A stretch of 64,000 nt of DNA from Chryseobacterium sp. PMSZPI. Its GTDB lineage: Bacteria; Bacteroidota; Bacteroidia; Flavobacteriales; Weeksellaceae. The stretch is from contig NZ_PIZV01000070.1 of NCBI RefSeq assembly GCF_002835665.1, forward strand, positions 62,001-126,000, in the 5' to 3' direction. Under the pieces are notes generated by a model. The model saw only the letters and a program-made list of their open reading frames with translations. It was not told the DNA's origin and searched no databases. Numbering within the stretch: the first letter of the stretch is position 1; the number at the start of each line of letters is the position of its first letter. The position numbers were made by a program, and so were the translations under genes. This document shows positions 35,757 through 44,306 of the stretch, piece by piece.

Positions 35757-37133
35757 TTAATCAACAACCACTTTAAAAGCTTTAATTAGTTTTTTATTTT
35801 GAGTAAGTACTATCAGATATACCCCTTCTATTTTGAGTGAATTCTGATATACATTTGCTTTTTGATCTATTTTGTCGGTAGAAAGAATTCTTCCGCCTCC
35901 GTCGTAAATAGAAATCTCCAAGGCTTCTGTTGGTGGGAATTTTACCGTAAAGGTATTATTCATTTTAACAGGATTCGGATACAGCATATATTGTAAATCT
36001 GAAGTAGCATCACCCGGTCCTTTTGTACGAACAGGATCAATAACCTGATCTTTTTCAACAGCCTTTTCCCCAGTAGTATTGGTTGCAAAAGTGAAAATAG
36101 CAGATTTTTTGTCTTCAGGAAATGCGACTCCGGAATATTCTATCATATCATCTTTTACTACCCCTGCAATTTTTTGAAAAGATCCATCTTCATTTTTTAT
36201 CATCAGCCAATAATTCAATTTTGCATTATCCGGATTCATCAGGTTTTTTCCAATCTGCAACACATAACCCTTTTTGGGGATTGTATTCCCAATAAAATTG
36301 ATCTCCCAATTTCTTTTCAACATTCTTAGGTTATCTTTCTCTTCAAAACTGAGATCTTTATTATCATCAGACCAAATTGCAAACACATAATTATCTAATG
36401 GAGAAGCATTTTCGAAATTGGTTCTGGAAATTTTTTCTCGTCCGATACTTACAATTTTATCTTCCTGATTGCTGGATTGTTTTTGATAAAGCTCATTCGC
36501 ATCATCTCTGCCTATCCCGGTTGGCCTGCTTTTAAAATCTTTATGCTTTTCAGGATCCCATATCACATCTCCTTTGCTATTGAAATATTTTACCCCTTCT
36601 AAAGAGATTCCATATTTTATAGAAAGATAGGAATGAATTTTTTCAAGATCATTTTTTTTAAGCTTTCTGGGAACGAAAATAGCCTCGTATAAATTTTTAT
36701 CATCAAGGCCTATGTTCAGGCTTTCTTTATTGGTATTCGAATTTTGCCTTGGGCCTACGTAAGAAAAAATACTGGGTTTTTTCTTGAGTTCGATAGATTT
36801 ATCACTGCCCTTATTTTTGAAAGAATTGTTATTCAGCTCTGCAATAATATCCTTATTGTACCATATATTCTCATTTTCATTAGAATTATGTACCACAATC
36901 AAAGACTGAGCTTCATTTCTACCATAGGTGATAGGACCTGCAAAATGTTGTCTTATATTGCAATTAAAATTGAGTAAGGTTCTATCATCACATTTTTCTG
37001 TATCTCGCGATGATTCGGCCTTTGCTTTTTTCCAGACCTTATTTTTTTGATCCAGAATTTGTGCGTTACCATAAGATATACTCAAGTAAAATATCAGGCA
37101 ACAACACATCTTTAAACGGTGTTGGTTTCTCAT
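35757..37133 (-). CDS. T9SS type A sorting-domain protein with adhesin-like N-terminal domain
   Basis: A 458-residue exported protein: a signal peptide to ~25, then a long domain with YLSIKYGISLEG, WDPEKHKDFK, TGIGRDDANELYQKQS and RNWEIN, a pattern recurring in surface proteins of Flavobacteriia. The C-terminal ~75 residues are a type IX secretion sorting domain (MLYPNPVKMNNTFTVKF, IYDGGGRIL, GVYLIVL, KAFKVVV). It should be carried across the outer membrane by T9SS and anchored or released. First gene of the operon, 14 nt before the giant RHS gene, so the two products probably act together at the surface. Confidence 0.85.
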   Translation of the reverse strand: MRNQHRLKMCCCLIFYLSISYGNAQILDQKNKVWKKAKAESSRDTEKCDDRTLLNFNCNIRQHFAGPITYGRNEAQSLIVVHNSNENENIWYNKDIIAELNNNSFKNKGSDKSIELKKKPSIFSYVGPRQNSNTNKESLNIGLDDKNLYEAIFVPRKLKKNDLEKIHSYLSIKYGISLEGVKYFNSKGDVIWDPEKHKDFKSRPTGIGRDDANELYQKQSSNQEDKIVSIGREKISRTNFENASPLDNYVFAIWSDDNKDLSFEEKDNLRMLKRNWEINFIGNTIPKKGYVLQIGKNLMNPDNAKLNYWLMIKNEDGSFQKIAGVVKDDMIEYSGVAFPEDKKSAIFTFATNTTGEKAVEKDQVIDPVRTKGPGDATSDLQYMLYPNPVKMNNTFTVKFPPTEALEISIYDGGGRILSTDKIDQKANVYQNSLKIEGVYLIVLTQNKKLIKAFKVVVD

Positions 37134-37301
37134 GTTTTATTTAGGTTATTAGTTTTTAATAATAAGCCAAATTAATAAAAATCACGAAACAACAATAACA
37201 AAATATTAAAAAAAGTTAAAATATATTGAAAATATCAATAAAAAAACATGATTAAGTAACATTTATAACATTTTTCAAATATTAGAGATTTATTATAAAA
37301 A

Positions 37302-37337
37302 CAAAAAAACCGGCCTATTGATCTAGCAATGGCCGGG
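37302..37337 (-). terminator. Terminator of the susC-D-B operon
   Basis: Stem CCGGCC-ATTG/CAAT-GGCCGG with one bulged T, followed on the minus strand by a run of seven T. Confidence 0.85.
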
Positions 37338-37360
37338 TATAAAAAGATATTACTTTTTAA

Positions 37361-39517
37361 TTATTTTACTGGTTTAATAGAAATTGCGAATCCACCACTT
37401 CTTACCATTTTGAAATTAATTTTTGACTTGCTGGTAATCTCTTTTTTGTAAATGTTATAGCTTTGAGGATTATCTATATAGTCCGCATCTTTTCCATCTT
37501 CATAGATCGTTGCTTCATATTTTTTACCTTTATCCAGGAATGAAAAATCTACCGTATACTCTCGTTTGTTTTCGTCCGTAATTCCTCCTACAAACCAGTT
37601 TTCAGTACCTTTTGCTTTTCTGGCAGTAATTACATAATCTCCCGGCTCTGCGGATAAGATTTTTGTATCATCCCAATCTGCAGCTACATCTTTGATAAAC
37701 TGGAAAGCATCCATATGCTTTTTGTAGTTCTCAGGAAGATCTGCTGCCATTTGAAGAGGCATATACATCGTTACATATAATGCAAGCTGCTTAGCTAAAG
37801 TAGTTTTTACAAAACGTGTATCACCAGGGAAATAATAGTCTAATTTCGTTTGGAAAATCCCCGGTGTATAATCCATTGAACCTCCCATCCATCTTGTAAA
37901 CGGAAGTACCGTCTGATGATCCGGTTTATTTCCACCAAATGCTTCGTATTCTGTTCCACGAGCTGCCTCTGCAGAAATATAGTTTGGATAAGTACGGCTT
38001 TCTCCTGTAGGACGTACGGATTCGTGAGAATTAATCATGATTTTATAGTCGTTGGCTTTTTCAGCAATTCTATAATAATGGTTAATTGTCCATTGAGAAT
38101 AATGGTGCTCTCCTCTAGGAATAATATCACCTACATAGCCTGTTTTCACCGCATCATAACCATATTTATTCATGGTCTGGAAAGCTTTATCTGCCCATCT
38201 TTCATAGTTGGTTGCAGAACCTGAGGTTTCATGGTGCATGATTAGCTTAATTCCTTTTGAATGCGCATATTCATTCAACATTTTGATATCAAAATCCGGG
38301 TAAGGAGTAACGAAATCAAAGACAAATTCTTTAGAGTTTCCAAACCAGTCTTCCCAACCGATATTCCAACCTTCGATCAACAGACCCTGAAATCCGTTTT
38401 CAGCTGCAAAATCAATATATTCTTTTACTTTTGTATTGTTTGCTGCGTGTTTTCCGTTCGGACTAAGCTTTGTGAAATCGGTTACCCCCAAATGAACATT
38501 TTCAGCTGTAGAATAAGCCCATTGTGATTTTCCAATAATCATTTCCCACCATACACCCATATATTTTGTAGGGTGAATATAAGAAGTATCAGTATATTTC
38601 GTAGGTTCATTAAGATTAAAAATCATTTTAGAATCTATTACCTCTTCTGCTTTCGGAGCCACGATAATGGTTCTCCAAGGAGTGACTGATGGAGTCTGGA
38701 TATAACCTTTTGCACCTTGTCTGTCAGCTGTTAAATGCGTTTTGAATTTAAAATTCTGCGCATCAACCTCAAGATGTGAAGCCGGATAGTCCAATACTGC
38801 TGCTTCAGCAACGTTGATATATAAAGGAGCTTTACCTTCTTTTTTTAGCATTAATGGAGATTGAACTGCATTTTTCACCAAAGTCTGAGTAACATTAGCG
38901 TCATATGCTTTATCCCATCTTGCAGGAATTTCAGAAATTTTAGTTTCCTGATACTGATATTCCTGAGAATCATAATCTGCTACGATCCACCAAGCTTTCA
39001 TATCTGTAGGGAAATCGATTTCAGAATCTTCTTCTCTGATGACAAAATAATTGAGATTTTTCTGTTGTGGGAATTCATATCTAAATCCTAACCCATCATT
39101 GAACAATCTGAACTTCACGACAATACTCCTATCTGTAGAAGCCTGATTCAGTGTTACCGCCAATTCATTGTAGTGATTGATATAGTTTTTCTTTTCTCCT
39201 AAAACCGGTTGCCAGGTTTCATTTTTAGAGTCTCTTTTTTCATCCACTTTGGCAAAACCGCTATTCAAATCGAATTTTGCATCTTCCGGTTTAGCAATTT
39301 CAGAAGCGAACTTGACTGCTCTGTCTTTAAATAATCTTAATCCTAGTTTAGAATCTTCAACCACTACTGCTCCATTATATTTCAGGTTATAGTAGGGTAC
39401 TCCTTCTTTCAATTGGAAGTTCATTTCAAACTTTCCATCCGGAGATTTTAAGGATTGTGCTTTTACGCCTGCAAACATCATTGAGAGCAAAAGGGCTCCC
39501 ACTGTAATTTTCTTCAT
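37361..39517 (-). CDS. susB: Glycoside hydrolase family 97 alpha-glucosidase, SusB-like
   Basis: A 718-residue exported hydrolase that releases glucose from maltooligosaccharides. Signal peptide to ~20 (MMFAGVKAQS). The N-terminal beta domain (~25-290) is followed by the barrel: TKYMGVWWEMI (~323), GLLIEGWNIGWEDWFGN (~378), MHHETSGSATNYERW (~430) and INSHESVRPTGESRTYPNY (~497), with conserved Glu residues of GH97, then a C-terminal beta domain. SusB is an inverting alpha-glucosidase in the Bacteroides starch system. Last gene of the susC-susD-susB unit. Confidence 0.93.
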   Translation of the reverse strand: MKKITVGALLLSMMFAGVKAQSLKSPDGKFEMNFQLKEGVPYYNLKYNGAVVVEDSKLGLRLFKDRAVKFASEIAKPEDAKFDLNSGFAKVDEKRDSKNETWQPVLGEKKNYINHYNELAVTLNQASTDRSIVVKFRLFNDGLGFRYEFPQQKNLNYFVIREEDSEIDFPTDMKAWWIVADYDSQEYQYQETKISEIPARWDKAYDANVTQTLVKNAVQSPLMLKKEGKAPLYINVAEAAVLDYPASHLEVDAQNFKFKTHLTADRQGAKGYIQTPSVTPWRTIIVAPKAEEVIDSKMIFNLNEPTKYTDTSYIHPTKYMGVWWEMIIGKSQWAYSTAENVHLGVTDFTKLSPNGKHAANNTKVKEYIDFAAENGFQGLLIEGWNIGWEDWFGNSKEFVFDFVTPYPDFDIKMLNEYAHSKGIKLIMHHETSGSATNYERWADKAFQTMNKYGYDAVKTGYVGDIIPRGEHHYSQWTINHYYRIAEKANDYKIMINSHESVRPTGESRTYPNYISAEAARGTEYEAFGGNKPDHQTVLPFTRWMGGSMDYTPGIFQTKLDYYFPGDTRFVKTTLAKQLALYVTMYMPLQMAADLPENYKKHMDAFQFIKDVAADWDDTKILSAEPGDYVITARKAKGTENWFVGGITDENKREYTVDFSFLDKGKKYEATIYEDGKDADYIDNPQSYNIYKKEITSKSKINFKMVRSGGFAISIKPVK

Positions 39518-39549
39518 AATGACTATTTATTAACTTTAATAAAAGAAAA

Positions 39550-39566
39550 CACTGCTTAGAGCAGTG
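39550..39566 (-). promoter_or_regulatory. Intercistronic hairpin between susD and susB
   Basis: Perfect 7-bp stem CACTGCT/AGCAGTG with a 3-nt loop; T-richness behind it is weak, so it could reduce rather than stop read-through, or stabilise the susC-D transcript. Confidence 0.4.
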
Positions 39567-39594
39567 CTTTACTCTTTATAAATTTTATATTGTA

Positions 39595-41199
39595 TTAATA
39601 CCCCGGATTTTGTACCAGGTTAGGATTAGCAATAAGATCTCTTGTCGGAATCGGGAAAAGGTTTCTATAACTTTCCACCGCTTTTCCGTCTTTCACATTT
39701 CCTTTCCATGGCCACAAATAAGCTCCTGTTGTGTATTTCCCAAATCTGATAAGGTCTGACCTTCTTGTCATTTCCCACGATAATTCTCTTGCTCTTTCAT
39801 CCAGGATAAAATCCAGGTTAATAGAAGCAATATTACCACTTGTATTTCCATAAGCTCGCTCTCTAAGTTGGTTAATATAGCCAATTGCAGTAGCCTGATT
39901 TCCACCAGCACCTCCTCTAAGAACAGCTTCCGCATACATGAGATAAATGTCCGCTAAACGATATAACGGAATATCAGCTTCCACCCAGTTATTGTGAGCA
40001 CCGGGAGATCCATTACTTTTAATATTTTTATACTTTATAAATGCATATCCATCAGTAAAAGAAGCAAGATCATTAATTTCCAGATTCTGTCCCTGAGTAA
40101 AGAATCTTCCTCTTTTATCACTACCGTTAGCCGGGAATAATCCTACAAATGATTTAGTGGCTCTCAGACCATACCAACCACCATTGATTCCGTAATCTGC
40201 CGCTTTCATATCACCTCCAACAGCAGCGTGTACCATATAGGTAGTACCACCGTTAGTTTGAGTATTGATCCCGTCAAAATTTACACTTAAAATCTGTTCA
40301 GGATTACTAATGTTGTTATCTGCTAAAAACAGGTCTTCATATTTTGGTTTTAAAGAATATCCTGCACCAATAATTTTATTACAATAAGTGATACAATCCG
40401 TATTTCTTTGGGTTCCTGTATATACTTCAGCATTAAGATATAACCTTGCCAACAGAGCCCAAGCAGCTGCTTTATCAGCCCTTCCATATTCATTGGTTCG
40501 AGGATCTTTTAACTGATCTACGATAGCTAAAAGCTCGGATTCAATATAATTAAATAAGGCTTTTCTTTCTATTCTTGCAGGCGGGATTGTTACTGCCGGA
40601 GAATAAGATTCATCCACAAAAGGAACATTCCCAAACATATCTATAGCATGCAAATAAGACTGAGCTCTTAGAAAACGAGCTTCTGCCCTCATTAATTTCG
40701 CCTGAGTAAGGTTGTCGCCGGTAATATTGTTTGTGCCAAGCTTTTCATCTGTAACATTTCTCAAAAATTCATTACAGTAAGCAATTTCAGTATATACTCT
40801 ATAATACATTGCTGCAATAAATTCATTGGAGGCATCCCAGGTCATCTTATGCATCGTATGCAGGTTTCCGTCATTCCAGCCAATCACAGCTTCATCTGTA
40901 GTTACTACGTTAAGAGTATACAATAACCTTGTATATTGAGAAAAACCACCATTAATTCCATTGATATCACTATCAGGCTGGTCTCCATCACCGCTAATCT
41001 GTCCCCCCATAGCAAGACCTCCATAGAGTTTTGCCAATACATTTTTGTAGTTGGAGAAGTCTTTGTATATATTGTTACCAATTTGATCTGTGATAGGTTC
41101 TCTTTCCAAATCCTTCAAACAAGAGGTTGCTGTTGTTAAAAGAAATGCAGCTGAAATTGGTAATACTATATTTTTAAGTTTGATCTTATTAAGTCTCAT
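39595..41199 (-). CDS. susD: SusD/RagB-type outer-membrane starch-binding lipoprotein
   Basis: A 534-residue lipoprotein: the N-terminal hydrophobic stretch ends in a lipobox LTTATSC with Cys27 as lipid anchor. Helical TPR-like segments typical of SusD follow (LMRAEARFLRAQSYLHAIDMFGN and AAAWALLARLYLNAEVY), with the conserved C-terminal region RLADIYLMYAEAVLR and a final FPIPTRDLIANPNLVQNPGY. SusD caps the SusC channel and binds glycan. It follows susC by 12 nt on the same strand. Confidence 0.96.
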   Translation of the reverse strand: MRLNKIKLKNIVLPISAAFLLTTATSCLKDLEREPITDQIGNNIYKDFSNYKNVLAKLYGGLAMGGQISGDGDQPDSDINGINGGFSQYTRLLYTLNVVTTDEAVIGWNDGNLHTMHKMTWDASNEFIAAMYYRVYTEIAYCNEFLRNVTDEKLGTNNITGDNLTQAKLMRAEARFLRAQSYLHAIDMFGNVPFVDESYSPAVTIPPARIERKALFNYIESELLAIVDQLKDPRTNEYGRADKAAAWALLARLYLNAEVYTGTQRNTDCITYCNKIIGAGYSLKPKYEDLFLADNNISNPEQILSVNFDGINTQTNGGTTYMVHAAVGGDMKAADYGINGGWYGLRATKSFVGLFPANGSDKRGRFFTQGQNLEINDLASFTDGYAFIKYKNIKSNGSPGAHNNWVEADIPLYRLADIYLMYAEAVLRGGAGGNQATAIGYINQLRERAYGNTSGNIASINLDFILDERARELSWEMTRRSDLIRFGKYTTGAYLWPWKGNVKDGKAVESYRNLFPIPTRDLIANPNLVQNPGY

Positions 41200-41211
41200 C
41201 TTACTTCTTAT

Positions 41212-43971
41212 TTAAAATTGAAAGTTAAAGCCTATAGAGTAAATTCTAGGCATCTGATAATATCCATTGTCTATCCCGCCATATACTTCAGGATCCAAAC
41301 CTGAATATTTAGAGATTACAAAAACATTTTGTGCCATGCCATATACTTTCAGGTTGCTTCCTTTTGAGAAAATTTCCCCGAAATTATATCCGATATTAAT
41401 ATTATCCAATCTGAAAAAGGATGCATTTTCTACATAAATATCGGATCTGTATTGGAAGTCCGAGAACTTATAATCTGCTGCCGAAGAGAATACATTCTGT
41501 AGATATTCGTTAGTGGAAGCAGACTTCAAAGAACTGTTGGATGCGGCATTATTATATACATAATTACCTAATACAGCTCTTGCACTTAATGCAAAATCCC
41601 AGTTTTTATGCGATAATTTGGTGGAAAAACCTAAAATAGCATCCGGTGTGGTAGATTTGTAATAATACATATCTTTTGTATTGATTACACCATCTCCGTT
41701 TCTATCTACATAACCACCGTTGATAGGATTTCCATTGGCATCATATGCCTGCTGATAAACCCAGAACGAATTAGGTGCGTATCCTACAGCATGAGCCTGA
41801 ATTCTGTTTCCTGAACCTCCTTCGATTCCTCCCACTTCCATATTAAAGGATTCTCCTCCTCTGTCTTTCAATTTCGTAATGATCGGTTTGTAGTGAGTTG
41901 CGTTAAAGCTTAGTTCCCATGTTGTATTTTCATTTTTAACAGGTATTACGGTGATACTTCCTTCAATCCCTTCGTTCTTCATATCACCAATATTCTGCCA
42001 GCTTGCGTTACTTAAACCTCCCGCAGGTTCATCTGCAAATACCAACAAATCTTTGGTGTCTTTTCTAAAAAGGTCGATAGATCCTGTTACTCTGTTTTTA
42101 GCAAAACCAAAATCCAATCCTATATTTTTGGTAACCGTAGTTTCCCATGTAAGGTTCGGATTGAAGTTAGCCGGACGGAACATATAATAATACTCGTTAC
42201 CAAACTGATAATAAGCTCCCGGATTACTTGGGTTATAAGCACCAAGTGCCGGATAATTATTTGGTTTATTACCATTTATTCCCAACGCAGGTAATTCCTG
42301 TTGACCTGTTTTCCCCCATCCTGCTCTCAGTTTTAAGGTGCTAATCGCTGAAATGTTTTTAATGAAACTTTCTTCATTAAGTTTCCAGGCCAAAGATACT
42401 CCCGGAAATACTCCCCATACATTATCTCTTGTCAGGTTATAGAATCTTGAAGAACCGTCTCTACGGATAGATCCGGAAATAACGTATTTATTGGCAATGG
42501 TAAAGATGGCTCTACCATAGAAAGAAATTAATGTATTTCGGCTTTCAAAATCAACATCTTTTGTGTTATTACCAATTCCTCTGTAGGTAATAGCACCCGG
42601 AATTATAATATTGAAATCCTGATATGAATATCCTGCTGTAAGATCTACTCCTGTATTAATAGCAGAAATATTTTTGGTGTAATTAAAATAAGTTTCCAAC
42701 AACTTATTTTTCTTTTCCATAGAATAGAAGTTCTCACTTCCTTTATCTTCGTAGCCTATTCTATATCTCGCGTCTTTTACTTTATGACCGTCACTTTTGG
42801 TATAATCATATCCTGCATTCACATTAAAATGTAAATCCGGAAGAAAATGAAACTTATAATCCAATTGAATATTTCCCAGACCTCTGGTCACAGAAGAAAC
42901 ATCTCTTAAACCATCTATCATTCCCAGTGGATTTGAAGTGGCATTCACGTTATAACCGTTAGGAGAGTTTGCATCCAGCCATTCATAATAACCTCCGTAT
43001 TTAGAGTTTCCTGAATATACAGGTTGTGTAGGATCAAAATAAGTAGCAGCTTTTATCACTCCACCATCAACAAATCTATTGTCTGTAAAAGTACCTTTTG
43101 CGTTTACATTCACTGATAAATGGTTGTCAAAGAACTTTGGATTCAAATTCAATCCCACAGAAGTTCTTCTGAATGAATTTGATCTTACAATACCATTCTG
43201 TTCGTTATATCCGATCGATAGACGATAAGGCAGTGCTTTAATTCCTCCTGAGAAAGCAACATTATTATCTGTTCCCCAAGCCGTTTGATAAATAAGATCC
43301 TGCCAATTGGTATTCGCCATTCCAAGTTTCTTTCTGTAGTTTTCAGATGCGTTTGCATTCACAAAACTTCTGAACTCGTCTGCATTGAGTACATCTACAT
43401 TTCCCATTTTCGTAGAAAGTGAAGTTACGGTAGAGAAATTAACCTTGAATCTTCCGGCACTTCCTTTTTTGGTAGTAATCAAAATAACTCCGTTAGAAGC
43501 CCTGTTTCCATAGATTGCAGTGGCTGAAGCATCTTTTAATATATCAAATGTTTCAATATCATTAGGGTTGATTAATGACAATGGATCTGATACTCCATTT
43601 ACTCCTACAAAATCCTGAGGCACCCCATCAATAACGATTAAAGGTGAGTTTTCTCCTCCTAGAGAAGATGTTCCCCTGATTCGGATTTTAGTACCGGATC
43701 CCGGAGCTCCACTGTTATTCGTAATCTGCACTCCGGGTGTTTTACCTTGGATCAGCTGCCCGGCAGAAGTAGCCCCACCATTGAAGTCTTTTGCCGTTAC
43801 AGATGTAATAGAACCTGTAAGATCAGATTTTTTCTGTTTCCCATACCCGATCAATACAACCTCATCAATTTTCTTCTCCTTGGTAGTAGAATCCTTTGTT
43901 TGCGCATGCATTATTGTACTGGCCAATAAAAAAGCGGGCGCAACTTTTAATACCGTTGTAAAATTCTTCAC
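41212..43971 (-). CDS. susC: SusC/RagA-type TonB-dependent outer-membrane transporter
   Basis: A 919-residue outer-membrane channel that pulls maltooligosaccharides into the periplasm with TonB energy. After the signal peptide (ASTIMHAQ) the TonB-box region KKIDEVVLIGYGKQKKSDLTGS follows almost at once. The plug has GVQITNNSGAPGSGTKIRIRG and ATAIYGNRASNGVILITTKKG; the barrel ends in IGFNFQF. The usual N-terminal carboxypeptidase-like regulatory domain (~80-90 residues) is absent, so the protein is short for SusC. The start codon is GTG; no in-frame ATG exists upstream before a stop. Confidence 0.95.
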   Translation of the reverse strand: MKNFTTVLKVAPAFLLASTIMHAQTKDSTTKEKKIDEVVLIGYGKQKKSDLTGSITSVTAKDFNGGATSAGQLIQGKTPGVQITNNSGAPGSGTKIRIRGTSSLGGENSPLIVIDGVPQDFVGVNGVSDPLSLINPNDIETFDILKDASATAIYGNRASNGVILITTKKGSAGRFKVNFSTVTSLSTKMGNVDVLNADEFRSFVNANASENYRKKLGMANTNWQDLIYQTAWGTDNNVAFSGGIKALPYRLSIGYNEQNGIVRSNSFRRTSVGLNLNPKFFDNHLSVNVNAKGTFTDNRFVDGGVIKAATYFDPTQPVYSGNSKYGGYYEWLDANSPNGYNVNATSNPLGMIDGLRDVSSVTRGLGNIQLDYKFHFLPDLHFNVNAGYDYTKSDGHKVKDARYRIGYEDKGSENFYSMEKKNKLLETYFNYTKNISAINTGVDLTAGYSYQDFNIIIPGAITYRGIGNNTKDVDFESRNTLISFYGRAIFTIANKYVISGSIRRDGSSRFYNLTRDNVWGVFPGVSLAWKLNEESFIKNISAISTLKLRAGWGKTGQQELPALGINGNKPNNYPALGAYNPSNPGAYYQFGNEYYYMFRPANFNPNLTWETTVTKNIGLDFGFAKNRVTGSIDLFRKDTKDLLVFADEPAGGLSNASWQNIGDMKNEGIEGSITVIPVKNENTTWELSFNATHYKPIITKLKDRGGESFNMEVGGIEGGSGNRIQAHAVGYAPNSFWVYQQAYDANGNPINGGYVDRNGDGVINTKDMYYYKSTTPDAILGFSTKLSHKNWDFALSARAVLGNYVYNNAASNSSLKSASTNEYLQNVFSSAADYKFSDFQYRSDIYVENASFFRLDNINIGYNFGEIFSKGSNLKVYGMAQNVFVISKYSGLDPEVYGGIDNGYYQMPRIYSIGFNFQF

Positions 43972-44133
43972 AATCTTATTTTTAATATAGTTTCGTTTTG
44001 TTCATTTTTTCTGACATGAAGCCAGTTTCGCAATTTATAAAAAAAATAGAATTATTATAATTTTAATATAAATTAAGATAAAATTATGTATATTACGAAA
44101 CCTATTAAGGTTAAATATTTAAAGTTCAATCAC

Positions 44134-44168
44134 TTGTTGTATACTATGCGAAACATACTATATATTTG
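44134..44168 (+). promoter_or_regulatory. Consensus promoter facing metG
   Basis: TTG at 44137-44139, 21-nt spacer, TATATTTG at 44161-44168: full match to the Flavobacteriia consensus. Transcription would begin near 44175, giving a ~130-nt leader to metG. Confidence 0.55.
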
Positions 44169-44171
44169 CCT

Positions 44172-44214
44172 TTAACATAAAGTTAAACAAATGTTTAACT
44201 TTATTTCATGTTAA
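44172..44214. promoter_or_regulatory. Nested palindrome, candidate operator
   Basis: Perfect 10-bp arms AAAGTTAAAC (44179-44188) and GTTTAACTTT (44193-44202) around AAAT; outside them TTAACAT (44172-44178) and ATGTTAA (44208-44214) form a further inverted pair. It lies exactly at the predicted transcription start of the 44134-44168 promoter, in the 335-bp gap between divergent susC and metG. GTTTAAC half-sites are common for TetR-type repressors; the binder is unknown. Confidence 0.5.
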
Positions 44215-44278
44215 GCCTATAAAAATTCATTATAAATCATAATAACTCCACAAATAGCGGTATTCAAGAGATAATCCT

Positions 44279-44286
44279 TATCTTTG
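44279..44286 (+). promoter_or_regulatory. Proximal -7 box TATCTTTG of metG
   Basis: Exact TAnnTTTG ending 20 nt before the metG ATG; no -33 TTG at the usual distance. Confidence 0.5.
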
Positions 44287-44306
44287 CAGTCAAAACTTTA
44301 CTATAA

